Assembly (NCBI RefSeq): GCF_002994445.1
Contig: NZ_MRZJ01000001.1
Coordinates: forward strand, 310,001-374,000
Origin: Staphylococcus simulans
Lineage (GTDB): Bacteria > Bacillota > Bacilli > Staphylococcales > Staphylococcaceae
Direction of reading: 5' to 3'
Length of the DNA stretch: 64,000 nucleotides
Shown here: positions 50,414-59,810 of the stretch, in pieces
How positions within the stretch are numbered: the stretch's first letter is position 1
How the letters are laid out: each line of letters opens with the position of its first letter
Notes under the pieces: generated by a model
What the model was told of the DNA's origin: nothing
What the model saw: the letters and a program-made list of their open reading frames with translations, nothing else
Database searches by the model: none
Translations under genes and position numbers: made by a program

Positions 50414-50972
50414 AACTGCTTATGTCACGGGATACAAATCCTATGAACTGAACATCTTCAAAGATGATGCGCCAGAGGTGAAATATCTCAAATTATTCTT
50501 AAGAAATAAATTGGAATCTCTGATTGAAGAAGGCTTGGAATGGGTATTGATACAAGGGCAATTGGGTATTGAATTTTGGACAGCCGAAGTTGTCATTGAA
50601 TTAAAATCTGAATACCCAGATTTAAAATTAGGTGTCATTGCACCGTTTCAAAATCATACTGAACGTTGGAATGAACAAAACCAATTAAAGTATCAACAAA
50701 TCATTGAAAATAGTGATTTTCATGAGACTGTACATCATGCACCTTATGAAGGTCCGTTTCAATTTAAACAAACAGATCGTTTTATGCTTGACCACACAGA
50801 TATCACAATTCTCATCTACGATGAAGAACAAGAAGCAAGCCCGAAGTTCTTTAAACGTATGCTAGTTGATTTTGCAGAACAAACAAACTATACTTATGAT
50901 GTTGTAACGTTTGATGAAATCAATACATTCATCAGTGATATACAGTGGTCTGAAGAAGAAAGTTTCGAATGA
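50406..50972 (+). CDS. ypsA: YpsA, SLOG-superfamily protein (UPF0398)
   Basis: 188 residues. [15 protein letters not shown] and [17 protein letters not shown] are the glycine-containing loops of a SLOG/Rossmann-like fold that may bind a nucleotide-type ligand. [12 protein letters not shown] is typical of the family. YpsA has been linked to cell division in B. subtilis and S. aureus, which fits its position before gpsB. ATG 50406 gives the family-standard MVKT start. Confidence 0.9.
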   Translation: MVKTAYVTGYKSYELNIFKDDAPEVKYLKLFLRNKLESLIEEGLEWVLIQGQLGIEFWTAEVVIELKSEYPDLKLGVIAPFQNHTERWNEQNQLKYQQIIENSDFHETVHHAPYEGPFQFKQTDRFMLDHTDITILIYDEEQEASPKFFKRMLVDFAEQTNYTYDVVTFDEINTFISDIQWSEEESFE

Positions 50973-50984
50973 GGTGGAGAAAAA

Positions 50985-51314
50985 ATGGCAGATGTATCTT
51001 TAAAACTATCAGCAAAAGATATTTATGAAAAAGATTTCGAAAAAACCCTTGCACGTGGATACAGAAGGGAAGAAGTAGATGCATTTTTAGATGACATCAT
51101 CGCAGACTATCAAAAAATGGCCGACATGAATAATGAAGTCATAAAACTAAATGAAGAAAATCATAAGTTGAAAAAAGAACTTGAAGAATTGCGTTTACGT
51201 GTCGCAACTTCTAGACCGCAAGAAAACAAAAACTTTTCTTCAAATGCGAATACAAGCAATGTAGATATTTTAAAACGTATTTCTAATTTAGAAAAAGCTG
51301 TATTCGGCAAGTAA
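50985..51314 (+). CDS. gpsB: Cell division regulator GpsB
   Basis: 109 residues, DivIVA-like. The N-terminal membrane-binding domain ([25 protein letters not shown], given in part) is followed by a coiled coil (about 40-72), a linker and a C-terminal trimerising helix ([17 protein letters not shown]). In staphylococci GpsB works at the division site with FtsZ and wall synthesis proteins. Good GGTGGAG site 12 nt after ypsA. Confidence 0.95.
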   Translation: MADVSLKLSAKDIYEKDFEKTLARGYRREEVDAFLDDIIADYQKMADMNNEVIKLNEENHKLKKELEELRLRVATSRPQENKNFSSNANTSNVDILKRISNLEKAVFGK

Positions 51315-51368
51315 CATAATGGATTAAAGCTTCTGAAATCTGAATAATTTCTATTTTACAGATTAGCT

Positions 51369-51397
51369 TTACCATTGATAAAGAACCATGCTATAAT
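51369..51397 (+). promoter_or_regulatory. Promoter of rnpB
   Basis: TTACCA (51369-51374), 17 nt, TATAAT (51392-51397), with TG one base upstream of the -10. The predicted start, 7-11 nt later, coincides with the RNA 5' end. Confidence 0.7.
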
Positions 51398-51407
51398 TTT
51401 AAGAAGT

Positions 51408-51797
51408 GATATTTCGGGTAATCGCTATAGCAATATAGAGGAAAGTCCATGCTCGCACAATCTGAGATGATTGTAGTGTTCGTGCTTGATGAAACAATAA
51501 GTCAAGGCTATAAGACGGCAGTGAAATAGTCTAAGTCGCTAAGATATGACTAAAGTAGCTTGAAAGTGCCACAGTGACGGAGCTTTTACAGAAATGTAAA
51601 AGGTGGAACGCGGTAAACCCCTCGAGTGAGCAATCCAAATTTGGTAGGAGCACTTATTTAGCGGAATTCAACGTATAAATGAGGAAATAAACTAACGTAA
51701 AAGCTTATTTCAGACAGATGGTTACCACCTGCGTACCAGTGCCTACTAGTGCACGTTATGAGTACCAAGGTACAGAACATGGCTTATAGAAATATCA
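51408..51797 (+). ncRNA. rnpB: RNase P RNA, Bacillus-type (class B)
   Basis: About 390 nt. The closing helix P1 is GATATTTC (51408-51415) with GAAATATC (51789-51796). Conserved core blocks are present: GAGGAAAGTCCATGCTCGCAC, GAAAGTGCCACAGTGACG, GTGGAACGCGGTAAACCCC, GAGTGAGCAATCCAAATTTGG (each in part) and CAGAACATGGCTTATAG at the 3' end. The layout is that of staphylococcal class B RNA. It cleaves the 5' leader from tRNA precursors with RnpA. Ends are set by the P1 pairing and may be off by a few bases. Confidence 0.96.
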
Positions 51798-51806
51798 TCA
51801 CTAGGC

Positions 51807-51835
51807 TAGCTCTCCAGGTTGGAGAGCTTTTTTAA
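51807..51835 (+). terminator. Terminator after rnpB
   Basis: AGCTCTCCA (51808-51816) pairs with TGGAGAGCT (51820-51828), then TTTTTT. Confidence 0.93.
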
Positions 51836-51876
51836 TTTGTATTGTATTTTCTCACATATATAACCGCTTCAAAATT

Positions 51877-51885
51877 TGCTACAAT
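51877..51885 (+). promoter_or_regulatory. Candidate extended -10 promoter of the rlmL-like gene
   Basis: TGcTACAAT (TG 51877-51878, -10 51880-51885), 41 nt upstream of the ATG. Confidence 0.45.
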
Positions 51886-51925
51886 AATGTAGTACACAAA
51901 ACCAATAGAAGGAAGGTCAACACAT

Positions 51926-53053
51926 ATGTATCAATTATTAGCCGTTTGTCCAATGGGCCTCGAAGCTGTCGTTGCCAAAGAAGTCAACGAACTCGGATGT
52001 GAGACACAAGTAGAAAACGGAAGAATTTTCTTTGAAGGCGATGAAACTGCTATCGCTAAAAGCAATTTGTGGCTCCGTACATCTGACAGAGTCCGTTTAG
52101 TAATGGGACGTTTTAAAGCGACAACCTTCGAAGAACTATTCGAACAAACAAAGGCACTCCCTTGGGAAACAATCATTACAGAAGATGGGAATTTCCCTGT
52201 GCAAGGCCGCAGTGTCAAATCGACATTGCACAGTGTGCCTGATGTACAGGCCATTGTTAAAAAAGCAATTGTTGAACGCTTGAAAGACGCATATGCACAT
52301 AAAGGCTGGTTAGAAGAAACCGGCAGTAAATATCCGCTTGAAGTAGCTATTCATAAAGATGAAGTGCTTTTAACTATCGACACTTCAGGATCAGGTTTGA
52401 ATAAGCGCGGATACAGAATGGCACAAGGTGAAGCGCCGATTAAAGAAACTTTAGCAGCGGCATTAATTCGTTTAGCGAACTGGAACGGCAACACTCCGTT
52501 AATTGATCCTTTCTGCGGTTCAGGAACAATTGCGATAGAAGCATGCTTAATCGCTCAAAATATTGCGCCAGGCTTTAACCGTTCATTTGTATCAGAACAA
52601 TGGGACATTATGCCAGATAACTTATATGACCAATTGCGTGATGAAGCTGATCAGCAAGCAGACTATGACAAAGCTGTTGAAGTATATGCGTATGATATTG
52701 ATTCAGATATGATTGATATCGCAAAACGCAATGCGGAAGAGGTAGGTTTAAGCGAGGTCATTCAATTTGCTGTCAAAGATGTTAATACATTAGATATCCA
52801 TACTGAAGAACCAATCGCTTTAATCGGCAACCCGCCATACGGTGAACGTATCGGTGATAGAGAAGAAGTAGAGGAAATGTATCGTTATCTTGGTAAATTG
52901 ATGCGTCAGCATCCGAATTTATCGGAATACATTTTAACAAGCAACAAAGAATTCGAATACTTAACACAACAAAAAGCTACAAAACGCAGAAAGCTTTTTA
53001 ATGGTTATATAGAATGTACGTATTACCAATATTGGGCTAAGAAAAAGAAATAA
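51926..53053 (+). CDS. THUMP-domain 23S rRNA methyltransferase (RlmL/YpsC-like)
   Basis: 375 residues. A THUMP RNA-binding domain occupies about 45-155. The SAM motif DPFCGSG is at 194-200, and the NPPYGER motif at 302-308 is typical of N2-guanine methyltransferases such as RlmL. It lacks the second methyltransferase half (RlmK) of the E. coli fusion. B. subtilis ypsC is also next to rnpB and gpsB. The exact target base is inferred. Confidence 0.9.
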   Translation: MYQLLAVCPMGLEAVVAKEVNELGCETQVENGRIFFEGDETAIAKSNLWLRTSDRVRLVMGRFKATTFEELFEQTKALPWETIITEDGNFPVQGRSVKSTLHSVPDVQAIVKKAIVERLKDAYAHKGWLEETGSKYPLEVAIHKDEVLLTIDTSGSGLNKRGYRMAQGEAPIKETLAAALIRLANWNGNTPLIDPFCGSGTIAIEACLIAQNIAPGFNRSFVSEQWDIMPDNLYDQLRDEADQQADYDKAVEVYAYDIDSDMIDIAKRNAEEVGLSEVIQFAVKDVNTLDIHTEEPIALIGNPPYGERIGDREEVEEMYRYLGKLMRQHPNLSEYILTSNKEFEYLTQQKATKRRKLFNGYIECTYYQYWAKKKK

Positions 53054-53076
53054 AAATTGAATAGGGGTGAATATCA

Positions 53077-53973
53077 TTGAACAATGAATTCAAACGCGGG
53101 ATATTGTATTCCCTTATAGCGTATATACTTTGGGGGACATTACCTATTTATTGGTCGATGCTGGGTGATATCAGTCCGTTTGAGGTACTGGCATATCGAA
53201 TCGTGCTTTCCATGATATTCATGGTTGTCTTAATTGTTGCGATTGGTAAGAAAGATCAGTTTATCAGCAGCATCAAAGCATTAACAACCAAACAGTTATG
53301 GGCACTCATTGCGGCAGGTTATATTATTACACTGAACTGGGGAACCTTTATCTGGGCCGTAAATAACCACCATGTACTGCAAACCAGTTTAGGTTATTAT
53401 ATCAATCCGCTTGTGAGTATTGTACTCGCAATGATTTTCTTAAAAGAGAAATTCAACAAAATGGAATGGACAGCAATTTTGCTTGCGCTGATTGGTGTTA
53501 TTTATATGACGGTTAAGATTGGAGAATTCCCAATCGTTTCTATCATTCTTGCATTGTCTTTTGGTTTCTACGGACTATTAAAGAAAGTCGTACCTATCGA
53601 TGCTTTAAGCAGCATTACATTTGAATGTATCGTCACAACACCAGCAGCATTCATATACATCGGATACTTATGGTTGACACACCAAACAACAATCGGCATC
53701 AATATGCCGACATTTTGGCTGTTATTTTCAGGGGCTATTACAGCCATTCCGTTGATTTCATTCTCAGCAGGAGCACGCAGAATTCCTTTATCACTCATGG
53801 GCTTCATTCAATATGTAGGTCCGACATTAATCTTTATTTTAGGTGTCTTTGTGTATAACGAACCATTTGATACTAATCAGTTCGTTACATTTATCTTTAT
53901 TTGGGCAGGTATTATTGTATATAGCATTTCTCGCTACATACAAATTAAACGTGCAAATAATCCAGGACTATAA
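53077..53973 (+). CDS. RarD-type EamA-family membrane transporter
   Basis: 298 residues with ten hydrophobic helices in two EamA repeats. The start GILYSLIAYILWGTLPIYWS and the LQTSLGYYINPLVSI block match RarD. The transported substrate is unknown. TTG start at 53077 after AGGGGTGA; ends in a strong terminator. Confidence 0.88.
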   Translation: MNNEFKRGILYSLIAYILWGTLPIYWSMLGDISPFEVLAYRIVLSMIFMVVLIVAIGKKDQFISSIKALTTKQLWALIAAGYIITLNWGTFIWAVNNHHVLQTSLGYYINPLVSIVLAMIFLKEKFNKMEWTAILLALIGVIYMTVKIGEFPIVSIILALSFGFYGLLKKVVPIDALSSITFECIVTTPAAFIYIGYLWLTHQTTIGINMPTFWLLFSGAITAIPLISFSAGARRIPLSLMGFIQYVGPTLIFILGVFVYNEPFDTNQFVTFIFIWAGIIVYSISRYIQIKRANNPGL

Positions 53974-53980
53974 ATCATTT

Positions 53981-54024
53981 ATGCATCAAACTTGTTTAAG
54001 TATGAGTTTGATGCATCTTTTTTT
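53981..54024 (+). terminator. Terminator after the RarD-type gene
   Basis: A perfect 12-bp stem (ATGCATCAAACT 53981-53992 with AGTTTGATGCAT 54005-54016), then CTTTTTTT. Confidence 0.93.
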
Positions 54025-54048
54025 ATATCCTCTCATCAGTTTTAATCC

Positions 54049-54077
54049 TTTAGAGTAACCGCTATTTAGTATACAAT
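54049..54077 (+). promoter_or_regulatory. Candidate promoter of the dynamin-ypcP unit
   Basis: TTTAGA (54049-54054), 17 nt, TACAAT (54072-54077), 36 nt before the start codon. Confidence 0.6.
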
Positions 54078-54112
54078 TAAGTCAACGTTATTTATAAAGG
54101 GGTACATAGTCT

Positions 54113-57100
54113 ATGACGAGCAGCAACCAATTAGATATTTTATATAAATTAAAAAAAGAAGTAGAAAAATCTAATCACCAAGATTTAGTTCATGTCATAA
54201 ATCAAGTGATTAAAAAAGTCTACTTAGATCAATTTACATTAACTTTCGTCGGTCACTTCTCAGCAGGCAAATCGACATTGATCAATCTATTGTTAGAACA
54301 AGAGATTTTGCCGAGTTCACCAGTGCCGACAACAAGTAATACTGCAATCGTAAGTGTTGCGGACAAAAATGAGATTATAGCTAATCTAGAAGGCCAAAAA
54401 TATACACGCTTAGATAATTATGAAGAAGTAAAAAAGTTAAACAGACAAAATGGGGATGTAGAGTCTGTTGAAATTCGTTTTGAATCCGATAAGTTTAAAA
54501 AGGGATTTACTCTGCAAGATACACCCGGTGTGGATTCCAATGTTGCATTGCACCAAGCATCTACAGAGCAATTTATGTTTACCAGCAACATTGTCTTTTA
54601 CACTGTAGACTACAACCACGTTCAATCAGCAATGAATTTCCAATTTATGAAACGTTTGAACCATGCAGGTATTCCAGTTGTATTTGTGATTAACCAAATT
54701 GATAAACATAACGATGAAGAGTTATCATTTGAAACATTTAAACAAAACATTGAAAATGCCGTTTCAGAATGGGATTTAGAATTACTGAAAACTTTTTATG
54801 TATCTAAATTTGAACATCCAGAAAATCAAATTGATGCGCTTTCTGATTTCTTAATCGAGCAAGATAACAATCGTGAATCTATGGATGACTACATTGAACG
54901 CATTACGCAATACATTACGGAAGATCAAAAGTCTTATATCCAATCAGAAATGCAAGATATTCTAGCAAACCTTGATATAGATGCAGAACAATTTGATCAA
55001 GCGTATTTAAACTTCCAACAAAACCAATCTGTAAGCGAAGAAGCACAACTTTTAAATGACCCTGATAAACTTTATAATTATTTAGATTATCAGCGTAAAA
55101 CTATTTTAGAAAATGCTTATTTAATGCCGCATGAAATGCGTGAAAAAATACGTCTTTACCTTGAAAGCCAAGTTAAAACATTTAAAGTAGGCGGATTATT
55201 TAATAAGAAAAAGAAAACTGAAGAGGCAAGAGAAGAACGCCTTCAAAATGTGATGGATGCACTGCAAGATATCGTCAATCAGCAGATACGCCAACCGATG
55301 CGTGAAGACATGTCATTCTTGACACGTTTTATCAATCAAACAGACGTCAACCAATCTATATTGAATCAGCATTATCAAATACCCGCTGCTTTAGTGACTG
55401 ATTTATACCAAGAACAAATGAGCATCTCTAATGCTTATGTATTAAACTTCTGCGATGACGTCGTAAAAGCAATTCATCGATTCATCAAAAAAGAATCAGA
55501 ACCTTTGTTAAAACGTGCGATTGAAAACGCAGAAACGCAGCATATCGATGATGAAGAAGAAACTGATCAAAATGATTATGAAAAATATATCGAACTGCGT
55601 AAATTGCGCGAATCGCTTGTGACAAGAAACTATCAGCATTATTACATTCATTTAGACGACTCTTTAGATAAACTGATTGATCGTACTGAAGTAACATACA
55701 GCAAAGCTGAATTAGAACAGCCTGAAAAACAAGCGCAAAAAGTGCATCAAACTTCAGAACTGACTTCTGATATCGATGTTGAAACCATTAAACAAGGTTT
55801 AGACATCATTGAACCTGTACCGCTGTTCAATCAAACGAAAGAAGATTTGAAATCAGCCATTAATCGTATGGATCAGCAGATTGTTAAAATCGGCGTCTTC
55901 GGTACTTTCAGTGCAGGTAAAAGCAGTTTAATTAATGCGCTGCTTGGCGACAATTATTTAGTAAGTTCGCCTAATCCGACAACTGCCGCAACGACTGAAC
56001 TTTCTTATGGAGATTCCAGTGCTATTACTTTAAAACAAGCACCTCAACTCCTAGCTGAATTAAATCAGCTTGTAGAATCGCAAAAGTTCCATTTCGACAG
56101 TTTAGATGATTTCAAAGCAACCGATACAACCGCATTGAAAAATGCTTTGAAGAAAGAACAGCTTGCATTTGTGAACGCGGTAAAAGGGCAGCTTGATTTG
56201 TACCAAGATATGATTAAAGATGGCTATAAACATGCGATTAATCAAGATGAAGTGAAAAAATGGAGTGCTCAAGATGAGTATGCGGCCTTTGTAGAAACAG
56301 TACATTTGAACTTGCCTATAGATTGGCTGAAAAACAAAATCATTGTCGACTCTTTAGGTTTATATTCCAACAACCAGCGCCACTCTAATGAGACTGAAAA
56401 GATATTAACGTCATCTGATTTAATCTTATACGTAAGTTACTTTAACCATTCATTTACAGATAATGATAAAGCCTTTATCGAATACATGAAGGAAATGAAC
56501 CAATTAAATGAAAATCAAACCTTCAAGATGATTATCAACGCGGTTGATTTAGCTGAATCAAAAGAAGACTTAGAAGCTGTAGAAGATTATGTTACGGATG
56601 CATTAAATCAAGTCAACATGCCTGCTAAGCTTTATTCTGTATCAAGCCGCCGTGCCTTGAAAGAAAGCGATGAAGGTTTAAATCAACTTAAAGAAAGTTT
56701 AGACTATTTTGCGGAAGTCGAATCAAAAGTAGTACTGCAGCAGCAAATGAAAGCACAATTAGAACAAATCAGTGCATCCTTTACGCAAATGTCTGAAGAC
56801 TATCAAAACAATAGAACAGAAATGGAAGCGCGCCAGCAAGAAATTCGCAAAATCGAACAAAAAGGTGCGATTCCAAGTACAACGCTTAAAACAACGAAAC
56901 AACATGTTTATAACGAAGTAGAAGACCAAGTCTACCACTTGAATGAACGTTTGAAAATTCAACTCTTCGATGAAGTACGTACAGTATTTAATGCACAAAT
57001 GACTAAAAACAAAGATTTCGATCAAGAAAAACGTGATGCTGTACAAACTTATCTAGAACAAGTACATGGCAGATTATATATGGAACAAACATTAATCGCT

Positions 57101-57553
57101 GAACGTATTAAAAAGTTCTTCAATAAGCAGTTGGAAGACCAATTTGCGCCAATCGTCAAACAGTTAAATCAATTGCATATTTTATTGCACCCGCATTTCA
57201 GTATTGACATGGATAAAGATGCGATTACTACAATGCACATTGATTTCATCAAAATGTATGATAACCTGCCTAAGAAGTTAACGAAAAAGCGCTTATTGCA
57301 ATTGAAATCACAAAAAGAACTACAAGAACAAATCACTTACGAGACTGTGGATTTACTACAAAGCAATATCAGCAGATTGCGCCAAGAATTAGAACAGCAA
57401 GTGTCCGAAATGGGCAAAACTGCTGATAAGCAATTAGATGAGATTTCAAACGAAATTCATCAACAAGCACAAACATTACTTGAAGTTAAAATCGACAGCA
57501 GCTTGATTTCTAAAATCAATCAAGCAAATGAACAATTAAAACAAACTATTTAA
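54113..57553 (+). CDS. Dynamin-family protein with two GTPase modules (DynA/YpbR-like)
   Basis: 1146 residues, a head-to-tail fusion of two bacterial dynamin units. P-loops are GHFSAGKST at 47-55 and GTFSAGKSS at 597-605. The first has DTPG at 136-139 and NQID; the second has DSLG in place of DTPG. Long helical stalk regions follow each GTPase, and the segments around 350-370 (VGGLFNKKKKTEEAREE) and in the second half may hold membrane-contact sites. Homologous to B. subtilis DynA, which tethers and protects membranes. ypcP follows after 19 nt. Confidence 0.93.
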   Translation: MTSSNQLDILYKLKKEVEKSNHQDLVHVINQVIKKVYLDQFTLTFVGHFSAGKSTLINLLLEQEILPSSPVPTTSNTAIVSVADKNEIIANLEGQKYTRLDNYEEVKKLNRQNGDVESVEIRFESDKFKKGFTLQDTPGVDSNVALHQASTEQFMFTSNIVFYTVDYNHVQSAMNFQFMKRLNHAGIPVVFVINQIDKHNDEELSFETFKQNIENAVSEWDLELLKTFYVSKFEHPENQIDALSDFLIEQDNNRESMDDYIERITQYITEDQKSYIQSEMQDILANLDIDAEQFDQAYLNFQQNQSVSEEAQLLNDPDKLYNYLDYQRKTILENAYLMPHEMREKIRLYLESQVKTFKVGGLFNKKKKTEEAREERLQNVMDALQDIVNQQIRQPMREDMSFLTRFINQTDVNQSILNQHYQIPAALVTDLYQEQMSISNAYVLNFCDDVVKAIHRFIKKESEPLLKRAIENAETQHIDDEEETDQNDYEKYIELRKLRESLVTRNYQHYYIHLDDSLDKLIDRTEVTYSKAELEQPEKQAQKVHQTSELTSDIDVETIKQGLDIIEPVPLFNQTKEDLKSAINRMDQQIVKIGVFGTFSAGKSSLINALLGDNYLVSSPNPTTAATTELSYGDSSAITLKQAPQLLAELNQLVESQKFHFDSLDDFKATDTTALKNALKKEQLAFVNAVKGQLDLYQDMIKDGYKHAINQDEVKKWSAQDEYAAFVETVHLNLPIDWLKNKIIVDSLGLYSNNQRHSNETEKILTSSDLILYVSYFNHSFTDNDKAFIEYMKEMNQLNENQTFKMIINAVDLAESKEDLEAVEDYVTDALNQVNMPAKLYSVSSRRALKESDEGLNQLKESLDYFAEVESKVVLQQQMKAQLEQISASFTQMSEDYQNNRTEMEARQQEIRKIEQKGAIPSTTLKTTKQHVYNEVEDQVYHLNERLKIQLFDEVRTVFNAQMTKNKDFDQEKRDAVQTYLEQVHGRLYMEQTLIAERIKKFFNKQLEDQFAPIVKQLNQLHILLHPHFSIDMDKDAITTMHIDFIKMYDNLPKKLTKKRLLQLKSQKELQEQITYETVDLLQSNISRLRQELEQQVSEMGKTADKQLDEISNEIHQQAQTLLEVKIDSSLISKINQANEQLKQTI

Positions 57554-57572
57554 TGCAGAAAGAGGAAGTAGT

Positions 57573-58460
57573 ATGACAAACAAAGTATTGCTCGTAGATG
57601 GAATGGCGTTATTATTCCGCCATTTCTATGCTACAAGCATTCATCATCAATTTATGAGAAATTCTAATGGTGTGCCTACAAACGGTGTCCAAGGATTTGT
57701 GCGCCACATCTTCTCGGCAATCGACACAATCAATCCTTCACACATTGCAGTTTGCTGGGATATGGGGCAGCATACTTTCAGAAATGAAATGTTTACAGAA
57801 TATAAAAAACATCGTCCTGCACCGCCAGATGAATTGATACCGCAATTTGATCTCGTCAAAGATGTTTCAAATGCGTTGGGGTTCTTAAACATTGGTGCTA
57901 AAAATTATGAAGCTGATGATGTCATCGGCACTTTAAGTCATGAATTGTCACACGACAATGAAATTTATATCGTGACAGGAGATAAAGATATCTTGCAATG
58001 TATTAATGCTAATGTGGAAGTATGGTTAACGAAAAAAGGCTTCAACATTTATAACCGATATGATTTGAAACGCTATCAAGAAGAGTATCAATTAAATCCA
58101 CTTCAACTCATCGATATCAAAGCATTTATGGGTGACAGTGCAGACGGCTATCCTGGTGTCAAAGGTATCGGAGAAAAAACTGCGCATAAATTGATTTTGA
58201 AATATCAATCTGTAGAAAATGTCATTGAGCATATCAATGAATTGACTCCAGCACAGCAAAAGAAAATCGTAAGTCAATTAGATGATTTAAAACTTTCTAA
58301 ACAACTTGCACAAATTCATACCAGTGTACCGCTGGATGTTCCGTCACTCTTTAATCAAATGCATTATGACTTAGATTTTATTGATGTCTTTAATGTCTTG
58401 GATGAACATGACTTAAGAGTATCTAAAAAATTTATCGAACGTGAATTTATGCCATTTTAA
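57573..58460 (+). CDS. 5'-3' exonuclease, FEN family (YpcP-like)
   Basis: 295 residues, resembling the stand-alone 5' nuclease domain of DNA polymerase I. Acidic metal sites appear in LLVDGMALLFRHF, CWDMGQHTFRNEM, YEADDVIGTL and TGDKDILQC. A helix-hairpin-helix is at GDSADGYPGVKGIGEKTA. Probably removes RNA primers and flaps. Shares a transcription unit with the dynamin gene; B. subtilis ypbR and ypcP are also close together. Confidence 0.93.
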   Translation: MTNKVLLVDGMALLFRHFYATSIHHQFMRNSNGVPTNGVQGFVRHIFSAIDTINPSHIAVCWDMGQHTFRNEMFTEYKKHRPAPPDELIPQFDLVKDVSNALGFLNIGAKNYEADDVIGTLSHELSHDNEIYIVTGDKDILQCINANVEVWLTKKGFNIYNRYDLKRYQEEYQLNPLQLIDIKAFMGDSADGYPGVKGIGEKTAHKLILKYQSVENVIEHINELTPAQQKKIVSQLDDLKLSKQLAQIHTSVPLDVPSLFNQMHYDLDFIDVFNVLDEHDLRVSKKFIEREFMPF

Positions 58461-58514
58461 AAAAGACGGGAATGCACCGCGACTATTACAGTCAAAGTAC
58501 ATTCCCGTCTTTCA
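58461..58514. terminator. Bidirectional terminator between ypcP and the RNase H-like gene
   Basis: AAAGACGGGAATG (ending 58474) pairs with CATTCCCGTCTTT (58500-58512) across a 25-nt loop; both flanks suit their strands. Confidence 0.88.
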
Positions 58515-58525
58515 TATTATATCCG

Positions 58526-58918
58526 CTATTTTAATTGTTGATATAAAGCTTGCTGCGCATGATGATTGGCTTCTTTATTTTGAGCTCGAGGAATCCAGTC
58601 GATCAAACATAAATCAAAATCCTTCATCTTTTGAGCTGCTTCTACCAAATAACCTTTAAACTTCTCATTTTTCGCAAATCCCTTATCTAAACTATCTGTA
58701 ATTAATTTAGAATCTGTTGAAATCAATGCTGTCGAAACATTCATTTTCAAAGCACAGTCCAATGCATAATTAAACGCTTGCCATTCTGCTGAATGATTAT
58801 CGGTAGGTGCAATATCCTGTGTAAAAATTTGACGCTCATTTTCTTCGATAATGACAACTGCAATAGATGCTGGTCCAGGATTACCTTTCACTGCCGCATC
58901 AAAATAAATTTTAGCCAT
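58526..58918 (-). CDS. RNase HI-like protein with an altered active site
   Basis: 130 residues with the RNase H fold. Three of the four catalytic carboxylates are visible: Asp7 (FDAAVKGNPGP), Glu45 (SAEWQAF) and Asp69 (STDSKL). The fourth position, normally Asp in NKEAD-LA, is Asn118 (NKEANHHAQ). Activity may therefore be reduced. Start choice is uncertain between ATG 58918 (family-like MAKIYFD) and ATG 58924, which is better spaced from AAGGA. Confidence 0.85.
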   Translation of the reverse strand: MAKIYFDAAVKGNPGPASIAVVIIEENERQIFTQDIAPTDNHSAEWQAFNYALDCALKMNVSTALISTDSKLITDSLDKGFAKNEKFKGYLVEAAQKMKDFDLCLIDWIPRAQNKEANHHAQQALYQQLK

Positions 58919-58963
58919 ACGCATTTCCATCCTTATCTCAATAATTTAAATGTATATCAATAC

Positions 58964-59671
58964 TTAGTAGCCTTCGTCTTTTGATTGTATCTTACCTTTA
59001 CGATACATGGATTTAGCCCAATAGCCAAATGGTACATTAAATAATGTCGCAAGCAGTTTCAAGAAATAAGTCGTAATAAAGATTTCAAATACTGCACCGC
59101 CAGGTAAAAGGCCGATAAATGCGATACTTACAAATAATGCTGTATCGATAATAGAGCTTAAAATTGTACTGCCGTAAGCTCTCAATGCAAATGTACGATC
59201 TGAATGGAATACTTTTTTTATAGCATTGAAGATAAAGACATCAAAGTGCTGTCCTATGATATATGCAATTATCGAACCTAAAGCGATTCTCGGTACAATA
59301 TTAAAAATCGTACTCAGAGCTTTTTGCGCCATATCTTCAGGTGCCGGAACAAAGTGCAGCGACAACTGCATCAAGATAATCATAACCAGAGAAGATGAAA
59401 AGCCCATCCATACTGCACGCTTAGCTACTTTGCGTCCATAAATATCATTCAAAATATCTGTAGCAAGATAAATCGATGCAAACATCACATTACCTAATGT
59501 CGCAGAAATCGTGAAGATATCTACCGTTTTGATTACTTGAATATTTGCGATAACTGTCCCGATTGCAACCCAAGCTATCAAACCTTGTTTGCCGAACAGA
59601 CGGTACATCGCTACCATCAAAGTGAATGTTACTAAAAAGGCAATAATACCTAATATTTCATTGTAAAACAT
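58964..59671 (-). CDS. Queuosine precursor transporter (YhhQ/QPTR family)
   Basis: 235 residues with six membrane helices. Family motifs: NIQVIKTVDIF, ATDILNDIYGRKVAKRAV and FIFNAIKK. Takes up preQ0/preQ1-type precursors for the tRNA modification queuosine. The preQ1-I riboswitch immediately upstream independently supports this role. AGGAGG, part of the riboswitch, is 7 nt before the ATG. Confidence 0.94.
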   Translation of the reverse strand: MFYNEILGIIAFLVTFTLMVAMYRLFGKQGLIAWVAIGTVIANIQVIKTVDIFTISATLGNVMFASIYLATDILNDIYGRKVAKRAVWMGFSSSLVMIILMQLSLHFVPAPEDMAQKALSTIFNIVPRIALGSIIAYIIGQHFDVFIFNAIKKVFHSDRTFALRAYGSTILSSIIDTALFVSIAFIGLLPGGAVFEIFITTYFLKLLATLFNVPFGYWAKSMYRKGKIQSKDEGY

Positions 59672-59678
59672 AATTAAA

Positions 59679-59718
59679 CCTCCTAAATTTTGTTAAAGCG
59701 GGTGTTTAGAAACCGCAA
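59679..59718 (-). ncRNA. preQ1-I riboswitch upstream of the queuosine precursor transporter
   Basis: Read on the minus strand: P1 is GCGG with CCGC (59698-59716). The loop contains CTAAA followed by ACACC. The A-rich linker TTTAACAAAA follows P1, and TTTAGGAGG ends the element. CTAAA in the loop pairs exactly with TTTAG, forming the P2 pseudoknot characteristic of class I preQ1 aptamers and covering the start of the AGGAGG ribosome site (59679-59684). Ligand binding should therefore lower translation. Confidence 0.87.
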
Positions 59719-59730
59719 CTCAACTTATAT

Positions 59731-59759
59731 ATTCTATATAATTTATCTCTTAAATGCAA
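59731..59759 (-). promoter_or_regulatory. Candidate promoter of the preQ1 riboswitch-transporter unit
   Basis: On the minus strand TTGCAT (59754-59759), 17 nt, TAGAAT (59731-59736). The start would fall near 59724, a few bases before the aptamer. Confidence 0.6.
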
Positions 59760-59810
59760 TGGCGATTGAATTACAATTGAAATCGGAGAGATGAACTCAT
59801 ATCGCTCGCA

